Assembly: GCF_036013645.1 (NCBI RefSeq) | Contig: NZ_CP107869.1 | Coordinates: 1,550,001-1,614,000, forward strand | DNA: 64,000 nucleotides | DNA from: Streptomyces sp. NBC_00490 | Lineage (GTDB): Bacteria; Actinomycetota; Actinomycetes; Streptomycetales; Streptomycetaceae | Reading direction: 5' to 3' | In this document: positions 26,726 through 36,295 of the stretch, one piece after another | Layout: each line of letters opens with the position of its first letter | Position numbering within the stretch: the stretch's first letter is position 1 | The notes under the pieces: generated by a model | The model's input: only the letters and a program-made list of their open reading frames with translations | The model's database searches: none | Told to the model about the DNA's origin: nothing | Position numbers and translations under genes: made by a program

Positions 26726-26947
26726 TCAGTGGCAGGGGAAGCCGAGCAGGTGGCGGGCGTCGTGCACCCACTCATGGACCCCCTCACCGGAGATGAGGGA
26801 GGTGGCGCCCTGTTCGGCGCCGACGAAGTAGAGCAGGACCAGCATCAGCACGCCGAAGAAGACCGCCCAGGGGGCGATGGCGCCGATCGGGAGTTTCGCT
26901 GGTACCGCGGTGGAACCGGTGGTCGGCTGGGCGACGGACTGCGCCAT
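26726..26947 (-). CDS. cbtB: Cobalt transporter subunit CbtB
   Basis: 73 residues with one membrane helix (about 26-46, APWAVFFGVLMLVLLYFVG region). The C-terminal tail G-V-H-E-W-V-H-D-A-R-H-L-L-G-F-P-C-H supplies the His residues that define CbtB. ATG at 26947 follows AGGAGG. It is the first gene after the cobalamin riboswitch, so high B12 should shut it down. It probably forms the metal-binding partner of CbtA. Confidence 0.92.
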   Translation of the reverse strand: MAQSVAQPTTGSTAVPAKLPIGAIAPWAVFFGVLMLVLLYFVGAEQGATSLISGEGVHEWVHDARHLLGFPCH

Positions 26948-26996
26948 GGCAGGTACCTCCTGGGGGAACTCGCGTCCCGTGTCAGTGGTGCACAGG

Positions 26997-27100
26997 ACGA
27001 CGGGGCGGGTCTGACTCACCCGGCCCGCACCCGAAGGGCGTTCCCGGCATACAGTGGCGCGACCGTGCCGGAATCCCACCGGCTTCCACCGAACCGTCGT
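26997..27100 (-). promoter_or_regulatory. Cobalamin (B12) riboswitch aptamer
   Basis: Read on the minus strand, the leader of cbtB has the cobalamin-aptamer core: GGTGGAAGCCGGTGGGATTC, then CGCGCCACTGTA, then the B12-box element GTGAGTCAGACCCGCC. The closing P1 stem is ACGACGG (27100-27094) with CCGTCGT (27003-26997). The cbtB ribosome site AGGAGG is about 40 bases downstream, so control of translation initiation is plausible. Ligand binding should reduce cobalt-transporter synthesis. Confidence 0.93.
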
Positions 27101-27112
27101 CGATATCGACGA
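27097..27112. promoter_or_regulatory. 16-bp perfect palindrome in the cbtB/phosphatase-like divergent region
   Basis: TCGTCGATATCGACGA is a perfect palindrome just before, and overlapping, the 5' end of the riboswitch aptamer. Its position suits a DNA-level operator that adds transcriptional control to the riboswitch or acts on the divergent gene. The regulator is unknown. Confidence 0.5.
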
Positions 27113-27234
27113 GACGGTACCGCGTGGGAGAGGTGCGGCCAAGAGCGCACGGGAGCACCCCGAGCGCTCACCGAGGGCCGTTCGGCCCGTCAAATACCGA
27201 TCTTGGAGGGGCTGTTGAGCCGGGGAACGGGCAT

Positions 27235-27813
27235 ATGACGAGCCGAGTGACGTTGATCTCACCGGCGGTCACCAAGGCGCTGCGGGAGGCCCGATTCGAT
27301 GACGGCTGCTCCCTCGACGCGTCCGGCCGACGCCTCGCCGAGGCCGCGGCGGGCTCGCTCCCGGTGGCGGAACGGATCGTCCGCTCCCCCACCGTGCGCT
27401 GCCGCGAGACGGCCGCCGCGCTCGGACTCGACGCCGCGGACGCCGTGTTGCTGGCGGCTCTGGACGCCGGACGGTGGCGCGGCTCGACGTTGGCCGCGGT
27501 GAGCGCCGAGGAGCCGCAGGCGCTGGCGCGTTGGCTGTCCGACCCCGACTCCGCGCCGCACGGCGGGGAATCGGTGCGCGCGGTGTGCGACCGGGTCGGC
27601 TCATGGCTGGAGACGGTGGCCCAGGCGGAGGGGCTCACCGTCGCCGTGGCCGAGCCCGAGATCGTGCGCGCGGCGGTCGTCCGGGCGCTCGGCGCACCGG
27701 AGTCGGCGTTCTGGCGTGCGGACGTCCCGCCGCTGACGGCCGTCGAGCTCAGCGGCCGGGCAGGGCGCTGGAACGTACGCCTGGGGCACCCCCTCGGCCG
27801 AGGCCGAGACTGA
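27235..27813 (+). CDS. Degenerate histidine-phosphatase-fold protein
   Basis: 192 residues from ATG at 27235. The body resembles phosphoglycerate-mutase/CobC-type phosphatases: RIVRSPTVRCRETAAALGL corresponds to the conserved S-x-L-x-R-A-x-x-T-A helix, and H-G-G-E-S to the proton-donor region. The catalytic RHG triad is replaced by S9-P-A (V-T-L-I-S-P-A-V), and the second His segment reads A-E-P-E. It therefore probably lacks phosphatase activity and may be a binding or regulatory protein. It is divergent from the riboswitch-controlled cbtBA operon; a cobalamin-related role is inference from that position. The start could be one of several upstream codons. Confidence 0.75.
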   Translation: MTSRVTLISPAVTKALREARFDDGCSLDASGRRLAEAAAGSLPVAERIVRSPTVRCRETAAALGLDAADAVLLAALDAGRWRGSTLAAVSAEEPQALARWLSDPDSAPHGGESVRAVCDRVGSWLETVAQAEGLTVAVAEPEIVRAAVVRALGAPESAFWRADVPPLTAVELSGRAGRWNVRLGHPLGRGRD

Positions 27814-27825
27814 GGCCGGACCTGG

Positions 27826-28224
27826 TCAGTGCAGAGTGACCATGAAGTCCGTGCAGGCCTGCGCGCACGTCCGGCAGGCTTTCGCGCCCTCTTCACCGCC
27901 CGGCAGCCCGTCGAAGGCGTGCGCGGTCTCCAGGCACACCGTCCGGCACCACTCAAGCTGGACGCGGATGCCGTTCTCGTCCAGTCGGTTCTGCTCGGAC
28001 AGCAGCCGGCAGGTCGCGTCGCAGACCTCCGCGCACATGATGCCCTTGCGTCGTACGAGTTCCTGTTGCTCGGTCCCGTCCGGATCCACGAGGCTCGCCC
28101 GCAGCGCGCACGCCCGGGCACACTCGGTGCACGCCTGCGCACACGCGAAGCGGTCCTCCAGGAATCGGAAGAGCTCCTGCTGCGTCGTCGTCGTTGTCAC
28201 ACCGCGCGGGTAGCCGCCGTGCAT
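27826..28224 (-). CDS. Cys-rich four-helix copper-binding protein (DUF326/Csp-like)
   Basis: 132 residues with 12 Cys arranged along helices: C-A-Q-A-C-T-E-C-A-R-A-C, then M-C-A-E-V-C-D-A-T-C, W-C-R-T-V-C and A-C-R-T-C-A-Q-A-C. This spacing is that of DUF326/Csp copper-storage four-helix bundles, which hold Cu(I) inside the bundle. There is no signal peptide, so it would be a cytosolic Csp3-type store. ATG at 28224 is listed; a GTG at 28200 is an alternative start, and neither has a clear ribosome site. It converges with the phosphatase-like gene 12 bp away. Confidence 0.85.
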   Translation of the reverse strand: MHGGYPRGVTTTTTQQELFRFLEDRFACAQACTECARACALRASLVDPDGTEQQELVRRKGIMCAEVCDATCRLLSEQNRLDENGIRVQLEWCRTVCLETAHAFDGLPGGEEGAKACRTCAQACTDFMVTLH

Positions 28225-28306
28225 CGTGTCAAACCCGGTGTTCGCCAGGGGTGCGGCCGGATTTTCGGTTGTGGTTCATGCGGCACGCGAGGGGTACTCG
28301 CGTGCC

Positions 28307-28672
28307 ATGACTACTGCATGGATGGACGTGGCCGCGGGCCGCGGCGCTGTCGGCGTCGGGCTGATCGTCGCTGGTGTCGTGGTCGTGACGTTGCTGATCG
28401 GTGCCTTCTGGCTGGGTTCCCGGCTACGTCGCCGCGAGCTCCCGCCGCCGACCCCCGAGGAGCAGCCACGGCTGCCGGAGGGCGGACCCGTCCGTGAGGT
28501 CGTGGAGAACCGGGAGCCCGACGAGGTGCCCCGGAGCGATCACCGGATGACCCCGCACGAGTCCCCCGCGTTCGGCAATTCCTCCAGCCGGACCGGCCCG
28601 GAGAAGGAACGGCCCCAGTGGAGCGAGGGCAGCGGCGGTTCCTTCGGCAGCGGCGGCCCCGGCGGCCGCTGA
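28307..28672 (+). CDS. Small single-pass membrane protein (DUF6479-like)
   Basis: 121 residues. One membrane helix (about residues 13-37, VGVGLIVAGVVVVTLLIGAFWLG region) is followed by R-L-R-R-R and a Pro/Glu-rich, then Gly/Ser-rich cytoplasmic tail ending G-S-G-G-P-G-G-R. This arrangement matches small Streptomyces membrane proteins grouped as DUF6479; no function is known to me. An earlier in-frame start cannot be excluded. It is divergent from the copper-binding protein gene and 110 bp upstream of dhaK. Confidence 0.7.
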   Translation: MTTAWMDVAAGRGAVGVGLIVAGVVVVTLLIGAFWLGSRLRRRELPPPTPEEQPRLPEGGPVREVVENREPDEVPRSDHRMTPHESPAFGNSSSRTGPEKERPQWSEGSGGSFGSGGPGGR

Positions 28673-28782
28673 CCCCCGCACCGCACGCCGTACGACGCAC
28701 CCGGCCCCTTCGCCCCCGTGACCCGGGCCTTCTGAACACCGATACTGCCAGGAGCAGCCTTTCGGCCACCAGGAGGTCCTCC

Positions 28783-29775
28783 ATGAAGATGTTGATCAAC
28801 GTCCCGGAGAGCGTTGTCGCGGACGCCCTGCGAGGCCTGGCGGCCGCCCATCCCGAACTCACCGTGGATGTCGAGAACCGCGTGATCGTACGGCGGGACG
28901 CCCCCGTGGCCGGCAAGGTCGGCCTGATCTCCGGCGGCGGCTCCGGGCACGAGCCGCTGCACGGGGGTTTCGTGGGCCCCGGCATGCTGTCGGCGGCGTG
29001 CCCCGGTGAGGTGTTCACCTCCCCGGTCCCGGACCAGATGGTGCGGGCGGCGGCCGCCGTGGACAGCGGGGCCGGCGTGCTGTTCATCGTGAAGAACTAC
29101 ACGGGTGACGTCCTCAACTTCGACATGGCCGCCGAACTCGCCGAGGACGAGGGCGTCCAGGTCGCCAAGGTGCTGGTCAACGATGACGTGGCGGTCACCG
29201 ACAGCCTCTACACGGCGGGTCGGCGCGGCACGGGCGCCACCCTGTTCGTGGAGAAGATCGCGGGCGCCGCGGCGGAGGAGGGCCAGCCGCTGGAGCGGGT
29301 GGAGTCGATCGCCCGTCAGGTCAACGAGAACTCCCGCAGCTTCGGCGTCGCGCTGAGCGCGTGCACCACGTACGCCAAGGGCAGCCCCACCTTCGACCTG
29401 CCCGACGGGGAGCTGGAGCTGGGCATCGGCATCCACGGCGAGCCGGGCCGGGAGCGGCGGTCGATGATGACCTCCGGCGAGATCGCCGACTTCGCGGTGA
29501 ACGCGATCCTGGAGGACCTGAACCCGCGCAACCCGGTCCTGCTGCTGGTCAACGGCTTGGGAGCGACCCCGCTGCTGGAGCTGTACGGGTTCAACGCCGA
29601 GGTGATGCGGGTGCTCACCGCCCGGGGCGTGGCGGTGGCCCGCACGCTGGTCGGCAACTACGTCACCTCCCTCGACATGGCGGGCGCCTCGGTCAGCCTG
29701 TGCCAGATCGACGAGGAACTCCTGCGACTGTGGGACGAGCCGGTGAAGACCGCGGGGCTGCGCTGGGGCATGTGA
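28783..29775 (+). CDS. dhaK: Dihydroxyacetone kinase subunit K
   Basis: 330 residues, standard length. The substrate-binding site includes S-G-G-G-S-G-H-E-P-L-H-G-G and the covalent-hemiaminal His in L-G-I-G-I-H-G-E-P-G (His218 in E. coli). It binds dihydroxyacetone and receives phosphate from ADP-bound DhaL. AGGAGG precedes the ATG. It is the first gene of a compact dhaK-dhaL-dhaM operon, so it belongs to the PTS-dependent, not ATP-dependent, type. Confidence 0.95.
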   Translation: MKMLINVPESVVADALRGLAAAHPELTVDVENRVIVRRDAPVAGKVGLISGGGSGHEPLHGGFVGPGMLSAACPGEVFTSPVPDQMVRAAAAVDSGAGVLFIVKNYTGDVLNFDMAAELAEDEGVQVAKVLVNDDVAVTDSLYTAGRRGTGATLFVEKIAGAAAEEGQPLERVESIARQVNENSRSFGVALSACTTYAKGSPTFDLPDGELELGIGIHGEPGRERRSMMTSGEIADFAVNAILEDLNPRNPVLLLVNGLGATPLLELYGFNAEVMRVLTARGVAVARTLVGNYVTSLDMAGASVSLCQIDEELLRLWDEPVKTAGLRWGM

Positions 29776-29822
29776 GCCGACGGCACCGGGCAGTCAACGC
29801 ACCTACCACGCAAGGAGATCCA

Positions 29823-30422
29823 GTGCTCGACGCCGACTTCTTCCGCCGCTGGATGACAGCGACCGCCGCGTCCGTCGAACGTGAGGCGGAACGGCTGACG
29901 GACCTCGACTCGCCCATCGGGGACGCCGATCACGGCAGCAATCTGCTGCGGGGGTTCCGCGCCGTGACGGCGGTGCTGGAGAAGGAGGCGCCGGACACGC
30001 CGGGTGCGGTGCTGACGCTCGCCGGACGGCAGCTCATCTCCACGGTGGGCGGGGCGTCCGGGCCGCTGTACGGCACGCTGCTGCGGCGGACCGGCAAGGC
30101 GCTCGGGGAGGACGCCGAGGTGAGTGAGGACCGGTTCGGCGAGGCGCTGCGGGCCGGGGTGGACGCGGTGATGGCGCTGGGTGGTGCCGCGCCCGGCGAC
30201 AAGACCATGATCGACGCGCTTGTGCCGGCTGTGGACGCGCTCGGCGACGGCTTCGTCGCGGCACGGGCCGCCGCCGAGGAGGGCGCGCTGGCGACGACGC
30301 CGTTGCAGGCCCGCAAGGGGCGGGCGAGCTATCTCGGTGAGCGCAGCATCGGGCACCAGGATCCCGGGGCCACCTCGGCCGCTCTGCTGATCGCGGGGCT
30401 CGTGGAGGCCGACGGTGAGTGA
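29823..30422 (+). CDS. dhaL: Dihydroxyacetone kinase ADP-binding subunit L
   Basis: 199 residues from GTG at 29823, preceded by AAGGAG. Conserved Asp residues that bind Mg-ADP lie in D-S-P-I-G-D-A-D-H-G-S-N. The G-G-A-S-G-P-L-Y-G-T loop and the C-terminal G-H-Q-D-P-G-A-T-S segment are typical. DhaL carries ADP as a cofactor that is rephosphorylated by DhaM. Its end overlaps the dhaM start by 8 bp. Confidence 0.94.
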   Translation: MLDADFFRRWMTATAASVEREAERLTDLDSPIGDADHGSNLLRGFRAVTAVLEKEAPDTPGAVLTLAGRQLISTVGGASGPLYGTLLRRTGKALGEDAEVSEDRFGEALRAGVDAVMALGGAAPGDKTMIDALVPAVDALGDGFVAARAAAEEGALATTPLQARKGRASYLGERSIGHQDPGATSAALLIAGLVEADGE

Positions 30423-30825
30423 CGGCAAGCTCGTCGGGATCGTGCTGGTCTCGCACAGCGCGGACGTGGCCGCGTCGGTGGCGGAGCTCGCCAAGGGGCT
30501 GGCGGGCCCTGGTGTCGCGGTACCCGTCGCGCCGGCGGGCGGCACCGAGGGCGGCGGGCTGGGCACGAGCTCGGAACTCATCGCCGCGGCCGCCGCCTCG
30601 GTGGACCGCGGTGCCGGGGTCGCGATCCTGACCGATCTCGGCAGCGCGGTGCTCACCGTGAAGGCGCTGCTCGCCGAGGGCGACGAACTCCCGGACGACA
30701 CCCGTCTGGTGGACGCGCCGTTCGTGGAGGGCGCGGTGGCGGCGGTGGTCACCGCGTCGACGGGCGCCGACCTGGCGGCGGTGGAGGCGGCGGCCGCGGA
30801 GGCCTACACCTACCGCAAGACCTGA
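30415..30825 (+). CDS. dhaM: PTS-dependent dihydroxyacetone kinase phosphotransferase subunit
   Basis: 136 residues from GTG at 30415. It consists of the mannose-type EIIA domain only; the active-site His is H14 in V-L-V-S-H-S-A-D-V-A. The longer DhaM of E. coli also carries HPr and EI-like domains, which are absent here, so phosphate must come from the general PTS HPr. The G-G-T-E-G-G-G-L-G-T-S segment is characteristic. It completes the operon that converts dihydroxyacetone plus PEP-derived phosphate to dihydroxyacetone phosphate. Confidence 0.93.
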   Translation: MSDGKLVGIVLVSHSADVAASVAELAKGLAGPGVAVPVAPAGGTEGGGLGTSSELIAAAAASVDRGAGVAILTDLGSAVLTVKALLAEGDELPDDTRLVDAPFVEGAVAAVVTASTGADLAAVEAAAAEAYTYRKT

Positions 30826-30827
30826 GG

Positions 30828-31529
30828 TCAGCCCCCGCGCACGAAGAGGCGGGCCAGCCGCTCCCCCGTCGCGATGGCGGCGGCATGGTCCTGGATGGGT
30901 TTCACCTGCGAATCCTTGAAGACGATGTAGGTGACCCCGGAGGCCGTGCCGCCGACGCGCGGGTCGGGATCGATGCCGAGCGCCTCGGCGCTGGCGTAGG
31001 AGGCCTCGCCGATGATGTCGCGCGGGCCCACGTCGCCGACCACCGCGTACTGCACCCGGTTCCGGTGGATGACGGCGGCGACCGAGCCGCCGCGCACGCC
31101 GCTCGCGCGGTAGTCCCAGATGGCGCTCGGGGTGGGCACGACGATGTACGGGAGGCGTTCGGCGTTCAGCTGGCGGCCGTCGGACTGCTGGTAGGCGGTG
31201 GCGGCGCTGAAGGACGGGTCGGTACTGCGGTTGCAGCGCAGGCCCGGCCGGCCGTCGCAGTCGATGTCCATGTCCGCCTTCCAGAAGACGGCCTCCCGGG
31301 TGCCGCAGACGCGGACGGTCGCGGGCCGGCCGTCGTCGCTGCGGTACCGGCCGCGCGAGACCTGGGCGCAGTCACGTACCTTGGCCAGCAGATCGGCGGC
31401 CCGGACGTCGCCCTCGTGCCGAGCGGCCACCGGCTCCTGCCGGGCCGTCGGCTCGACAGTGGGCGACATCGTCGGAGCGGCGAGCAGGGCGGCGCCAGCC
31501 GCGACCAGCGTCAGTGACTGCACACGCAC
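30828..31529 (-). CDS. Secreted GH75 chitosanase
   Basis: 233 residues from GTG at 31529, chosen over an upstream ATG because AGGAGAGGG is correctly spaced before it and the product then starts with a normal signal peptide (VRVQSLTLVAAGAALLAAP). The mature part has the GH75 pattern: A-V-F-W-K-A-D-M-D-I-D-C-D-G at the catalytic acidic site, then I-V-V-P-T-P-S-A-I-W-D-Y and V-V-G-D-V-G-P-R-D-I-I-G-E-A-S. It would hydrolyse chitosan outside the cell. It converges on dhaM with 2 bp between stops and is divergent from the FnIII lipoprotein gene. Confidence 0.87.
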   Translation of the reverse strand: MRVQSLTLVAAGAALLAAPTMSPTVEPTARQEPVAARHEGDVRAADLLAKVRDCAQVSRGRYRSDDGRPATVRVCGTREAVFWKADMDIDCDGRPGLRCNRSTDPSFSAATAYQQSDGRQLNAERLPYIVVPTPSAIWDYRASGVRGGSVAAVIHRNRVQYAVVGDVGPRDIIGEASYASAEALGIDPDPRVGGTASGVTYIVFKDSQVKPIQDHAAAIATGERLARLFVRGG

Positions 31530-31909
31530 GATGAGGGACCCTCTCCTGGGGGACATTGACGGACACTCAGCCAAATCTGCTGCTGTTCCGATCAAGCGGC
31601 CACCGATAGGGGGCCGGACGGTGCACATCCCCTGGTCGGTGGCGCGTGTCCCCGAACTGGCGACAGGGGCCGGGCGCCTGAGCCCGCGTCGGCTCCGGCC
31701 GCCCGGCCGCCCGCGTCCGGCGCGGGAACAGCGACGACAGCGGCCCGCGCCAACGGCACGAACTCCCGATCCCTCAAGGGGAGTTCGACCGCGAGGAGCT
31801 TCAGCATACGTAACCGTTCCCTCCGGTCACCCACGACGGCCCTCTTGATGTTCTCCCGCCGACGGCGCCATATTGGTCCGGACCAATACCGTCCCCGGGG
31901 AGGCCGCTC
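31530..31909. other. 380-bp intergenic region between chitosanase and FnIII lipoprotein genes
   Basis: It holds a hairpin with perfect 9-base arms (CGAACTCCC at 31759-31767, GGGAGTTCG at 31779-31787) and an 18-bp palindrome at 31871-31888. A possible 71-codon minus-strand frame from ATG at 31807 to 31592 starts M-L-K-L-L-A-V-E-L-P but has a poorly spaced ribosome site and turns into low-complexity Ala/Gly/Pro sequence. I do not call it a gene. Confidence 0.5.
31871..31888. promoter_or_regulatory. 18-bp perfect palindrome TATTGGTCCGGACCAATA
   Basis: Two perfect 9-base arms lie 22 bp before the GTG of the FnIII lipoprotein gene, so a bound protein would block transcription or its start. TGGTCC-GGACCA is close to the TGGTCTAGACCA family of GntR/HutC sites (DasR boxes) and to the TGGTCCAGACCT elements of Streptomyces chitinase promoters, which fits the chitosanase next door. 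Confidence 0.65.
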
Positions 31910-32911
31910 GTGCGCCGTGCTCTCGCACTCCCCGCAGCACTCCGCGGGGCACTGTGCGCAATGTTCTGCGGAGTGCTCACGCTCCTCGCCTCCTGCGCCT
32001 GGAGCGGCGACGGCGAGGCCCGCCGCCTCCCCGCGGCACCCGCGGGCATCACCGCCGTGGCCGGCAGCGCGACCAGCGTGCACGTCATGTGGAACGCGAC
32101 CGACGGGGACGTCACGGCCTACGAGGTGTATCGCGGCACCACGAAGGTGAAGGAGGTACCGGGTTCCGCGCACATGGTGGACGTCACCAGGCTCAGGCCG
32201 TCCACCACATACGTCTTCACCGTGCGGGCCCGGGGCACCGACGGGCAGGTGGGCCCGAGCAGCCGGGAGGCCCGCGCCACCACACCGGCGGCCGTGACGG
32301 CGGACGGTTCGGCGCCGACAGCGCCCGGGAGGCCGCAGGGCCGGGTGATCGGCAGCCGGGCCGTACAGCTGTCCTGGTCCGCGTCCTCGGACGACCGGGG
32401 TGTGCTGTCGTACGACATCCACCAGGGCGCCGCGAAGATCCACAGCGTCGGGGGAAACCAGACGGCGACGGTGGTGACGGGGCTGCGGCCGGGCACCCGC
32501 TACGCCTTCACCGTGCGCGCCCGGGACGCGGCCGGCAACGTCTCCCCGGCGAGCGGCACCGTCCGCCTCACCACCGCCCCGGGCACCGACGACGGTCGCG
32601 GCACGGCGCCCACCGGCTTCCGCGCGAGGACGCGTCTCGGCGACGACGGGGCGTACTACCTCGACCTCTCCTGGGTCCCGCCGCGCGCGGACGGCGTGGT
32701 CACGGAGTACCAGGTCCACCTGGACGGCCGTCCGGCCACCTCCCTGGTGTTCGGCGGGAACCCGCCGAGCGGCCGGGCGACGTACAGCTTCTATGCGGGC
32801 CGGGACGCCGGGATCACCCAGCGGGTGCGGATCCGGGCCAGGCTGCCGGACGGGACCTGGGGCGGGTTCTCGGCGGAGCGGACGGTGACGACCGGCGCCG
32901 GGGAGCCGTGA
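31910..32911 (+). CDS. Lipoprotein with fibronectin type III repeats
   Basis: 333 residues from GTG at 31910 behind GGGGAGG. A lipoprotein signal peptide ends in the lipobox L-L-A-S-C (Cys about residue 29). Two clear FnIII domains follow (about 42-128 and 135-227; each with V-x-L/V-x-W, Y-E-V-Y or Y-D-I-H, and Y-x-F-T-V-R-A-R), and a third diverged one lies at about 230-330. There is no catalytic domain. FnIII modules are common in Streptomyces polysaccharide-degrading systems as spacers or binding units. With the adjacent chitosanase gene and a DasR-like palindrome, a role in chitosan or chitin binding at the surface is a reasonable inference. Confidence 0.85.
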   Translation: MRRALALPAALRGALCAMFCGVLTLLASCAWSGDGEARRLPAAPAGITAVAGSATSVHVMWNATDGDVTAYEVYRGTTKVKEVPGSAHMVDVTRLRPSTTYVFTVRARGTDGQVGPSSREARATTPAAVTADGSAPTAPGRPQGRVIGSRAVQLSWSASSDDRGVLSYDIHQGAAKIHSVGGNQTATVVTGLRPGTRYAFTVRARDAAGNVSPASGTVRLTTAPGTDDGRGTAPTGFRARTRLGDDGAYYLDLSWVPPRADGVVTEYQVHLDGRPATSLVFGGNPPSGRATYSFYAGRDAGITQRVRIRARLPDGTWGGFSAERTVTTGAGEP

Positions 32912-33077
32912 CGGCACCTCGCGTCTGGGCCGTACGAAGGAATCCGTCACCTGCCCGGAGGCGGTCAGGGTGCGCTCCGGCCCGCGGGCACGTTGGCTGC
33001 CCCTGAGGCGCACGGGCGATTCCCGACCTCGGCGGCGCTACGGATGTACCGCCAACCGTGCCGCCGGAGGGCAGTCC

Positions 33078-33602
33078 ATGCGTACTACTCAGCTTCTCCT
33101 CCGCTCCGGCCTGACCGCTGCCGCCGCCGTCGCGCTGGCCGCCGTACCGGCGGCCGCGGCTTCGGGGATTTCCGTCAGCACCACCGGATCCACGGTGTCC
33201 GTCACGACCAGCGCCTGCAGCCAGGTGAACGGCAGCTGGGGCGCCGCCTCGCTCCTGAACAGCGGCCAGGCGAACTTCGCCCAGGGCCGTCAGGTGACGC
33301 TATCGGGGACGACGTCCCTGCAGTCGGCCGCCTGGTCGAACGTGAGCCCCGGCACCTACACCGTCATCGTGATGTGCGCGAACAACAGCACGGCGGGCAC
33401 CCAGTCGGTCATCGTCTCGACGACGACCACCCCCACGATCTCCGCCACGGCCTCCCCGTCGCGCGGCGTCATGGGCGGCCTCGGCGGTGCCGCCGAGGAC
33501 TACGGTCCGCTCACCCTGGGTGCAGGTGCCGCCCTCGTCGGGATCGGCGGGATCGCGGCGGCCTGGTTCCTGCGCCGTCGCGCCAAGCCCTACCGGCTCT
33601 GA
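33078..33602 (+). CDS. Secreted surface protein with C-terminal membrane anchor
   Basis: 174 residues from ATG at 33078, preceded by GGAGG. A signal peptide (residues 1-28, ending AVPAAAA-S) leads into a Ser/Thr-rich beta domain with two Cys (C48 and C105 region) that could form a disulfide. A terminal helix L-T-L-G-A-G-A-A-L-V-G-I-G-G-I-A-A-A-W-F-L plus R-R-R-A-K gives a C-in anchor. There is no LPXTG-type motif, so it is not a sortase substrate. Function is unknown. Its last 13 bp overlap the convergent padR gene. Confidence 0.75.
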   Translation: MRTTQLLLRSGLTAAAAVALAAVPAAAASGISVSTTGSTVSVTTSACSQVNGSWGAASLLNSGQANFAQGRQVTLSGTTSLQSAAWSNVSPGTYTVIVMCANNSTAGTQSVIVSTTTTPTISATASPSRGVMGGLGGAAEDYGPLTLGAGAALVGIGGIAAAWFLRRRAKPYRL

Positions 33603-34138
33603 TCGGGCAGCTCGGCGAACTCCTCCAGCGCGTGGGTGAGCCACCGCGTCCAGAAGGTCTCCAGGTCGATACCCGCCCGCAGGATCAGGTGCTGCAACCG
33701 GTCCTGCGGGCTGTCCTTCCCGGGCGGGAAGTCCCGCTTCTCGATCTCCTCGTACTCGGCGAGCTGCCTGCCGTGCACCTCCAGATGGCGGCGCAGATCG
33801 GCCTCGATGCCCTCGGTGCCGACCACGGCCGCCGCCCGCAGCCGCAGGAACAGGCTGTCGCGGTACTGCTTGGGGTCCTGGGACGCGGCGGTCCAGCGGG
33901 CCAGTTCGTCGCGGCCCGCCGGCAGCACCTCGTACCGCTTCTTCTGCCCACGGGCCGGCTGCTCCGGCGCAAGAGCCCGGATGTGGCCCTCCGCCTCGAG
34001 TTTTCCCAGCTCGCGATAGATCTGCTGATGCGTCGCCGACCAGAAGTAGCCGATCGACTTGTCGAAACGGCGGGTCAGCTCCAGCCCCGAGGACGGCCTT
34101 TCCAGCAGGGCGGTGAGGATCGCGTGCGGGAGTGACAT
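33590..34138 (-). CDS. PadR-family transcriptional regulator
   Basis: 182 residues. The N-terminal winged helix (M-S-L-P-H-A-I-L-T-A-L-L-E-R-P-S-S-G and the Y-F-W-S-A-T-H-Q-Q-I-Y-R-E-L recognition segment) is followed by the helical dimerisation region of the long PadR class. It starts 23 bp after the fadH stop on the same strand, so it is probably in the same transcript. It likely represses fadH and itself through the TGCAACTAGTTGCA palindrome at 36236-36249 (inference from location). The effector is unknown. Confidence 0.9.
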   Translation of the reverse strand: MSLPHAILTALLERPSSGLELTRRFDKSIGYFWSATHQQIYRELGKLEAEGHIRALAPEQPARGQKKRYEVLPAGRDELARWTAASQDPKQYRDSLFLRLRAAAVVGTEGIEADLRRHLEVHGRQLAEYEEIEKRDFPPGKDSPQDRLQHLILRAGIDLETFWTRWLTHALEEFAELPDQSR

Positions 34139-34161
34139 GGAGTCATCCTAGGGACGGCCCC

Positions 34162-36249
<2,088 letters not shown>

Positions 36250-36295
36250 TAATCGGGGGTGCGTGACACGGGACACCCTCGGGCACAGTGGCCCC

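Noticed and set aside
31592..31807. 71-codon minus-strand gene in the chitosanase/FnIII gap
   Set aside because: The ribosome site is poorly spaced, the C-terminal half is low complexity, and a hairpin runs through the frame. There is too little support.
33078..33602. Sortase-anchored surface protein
   Set aside because: There is no LPXTG or similar motif before the C-terminal helix.
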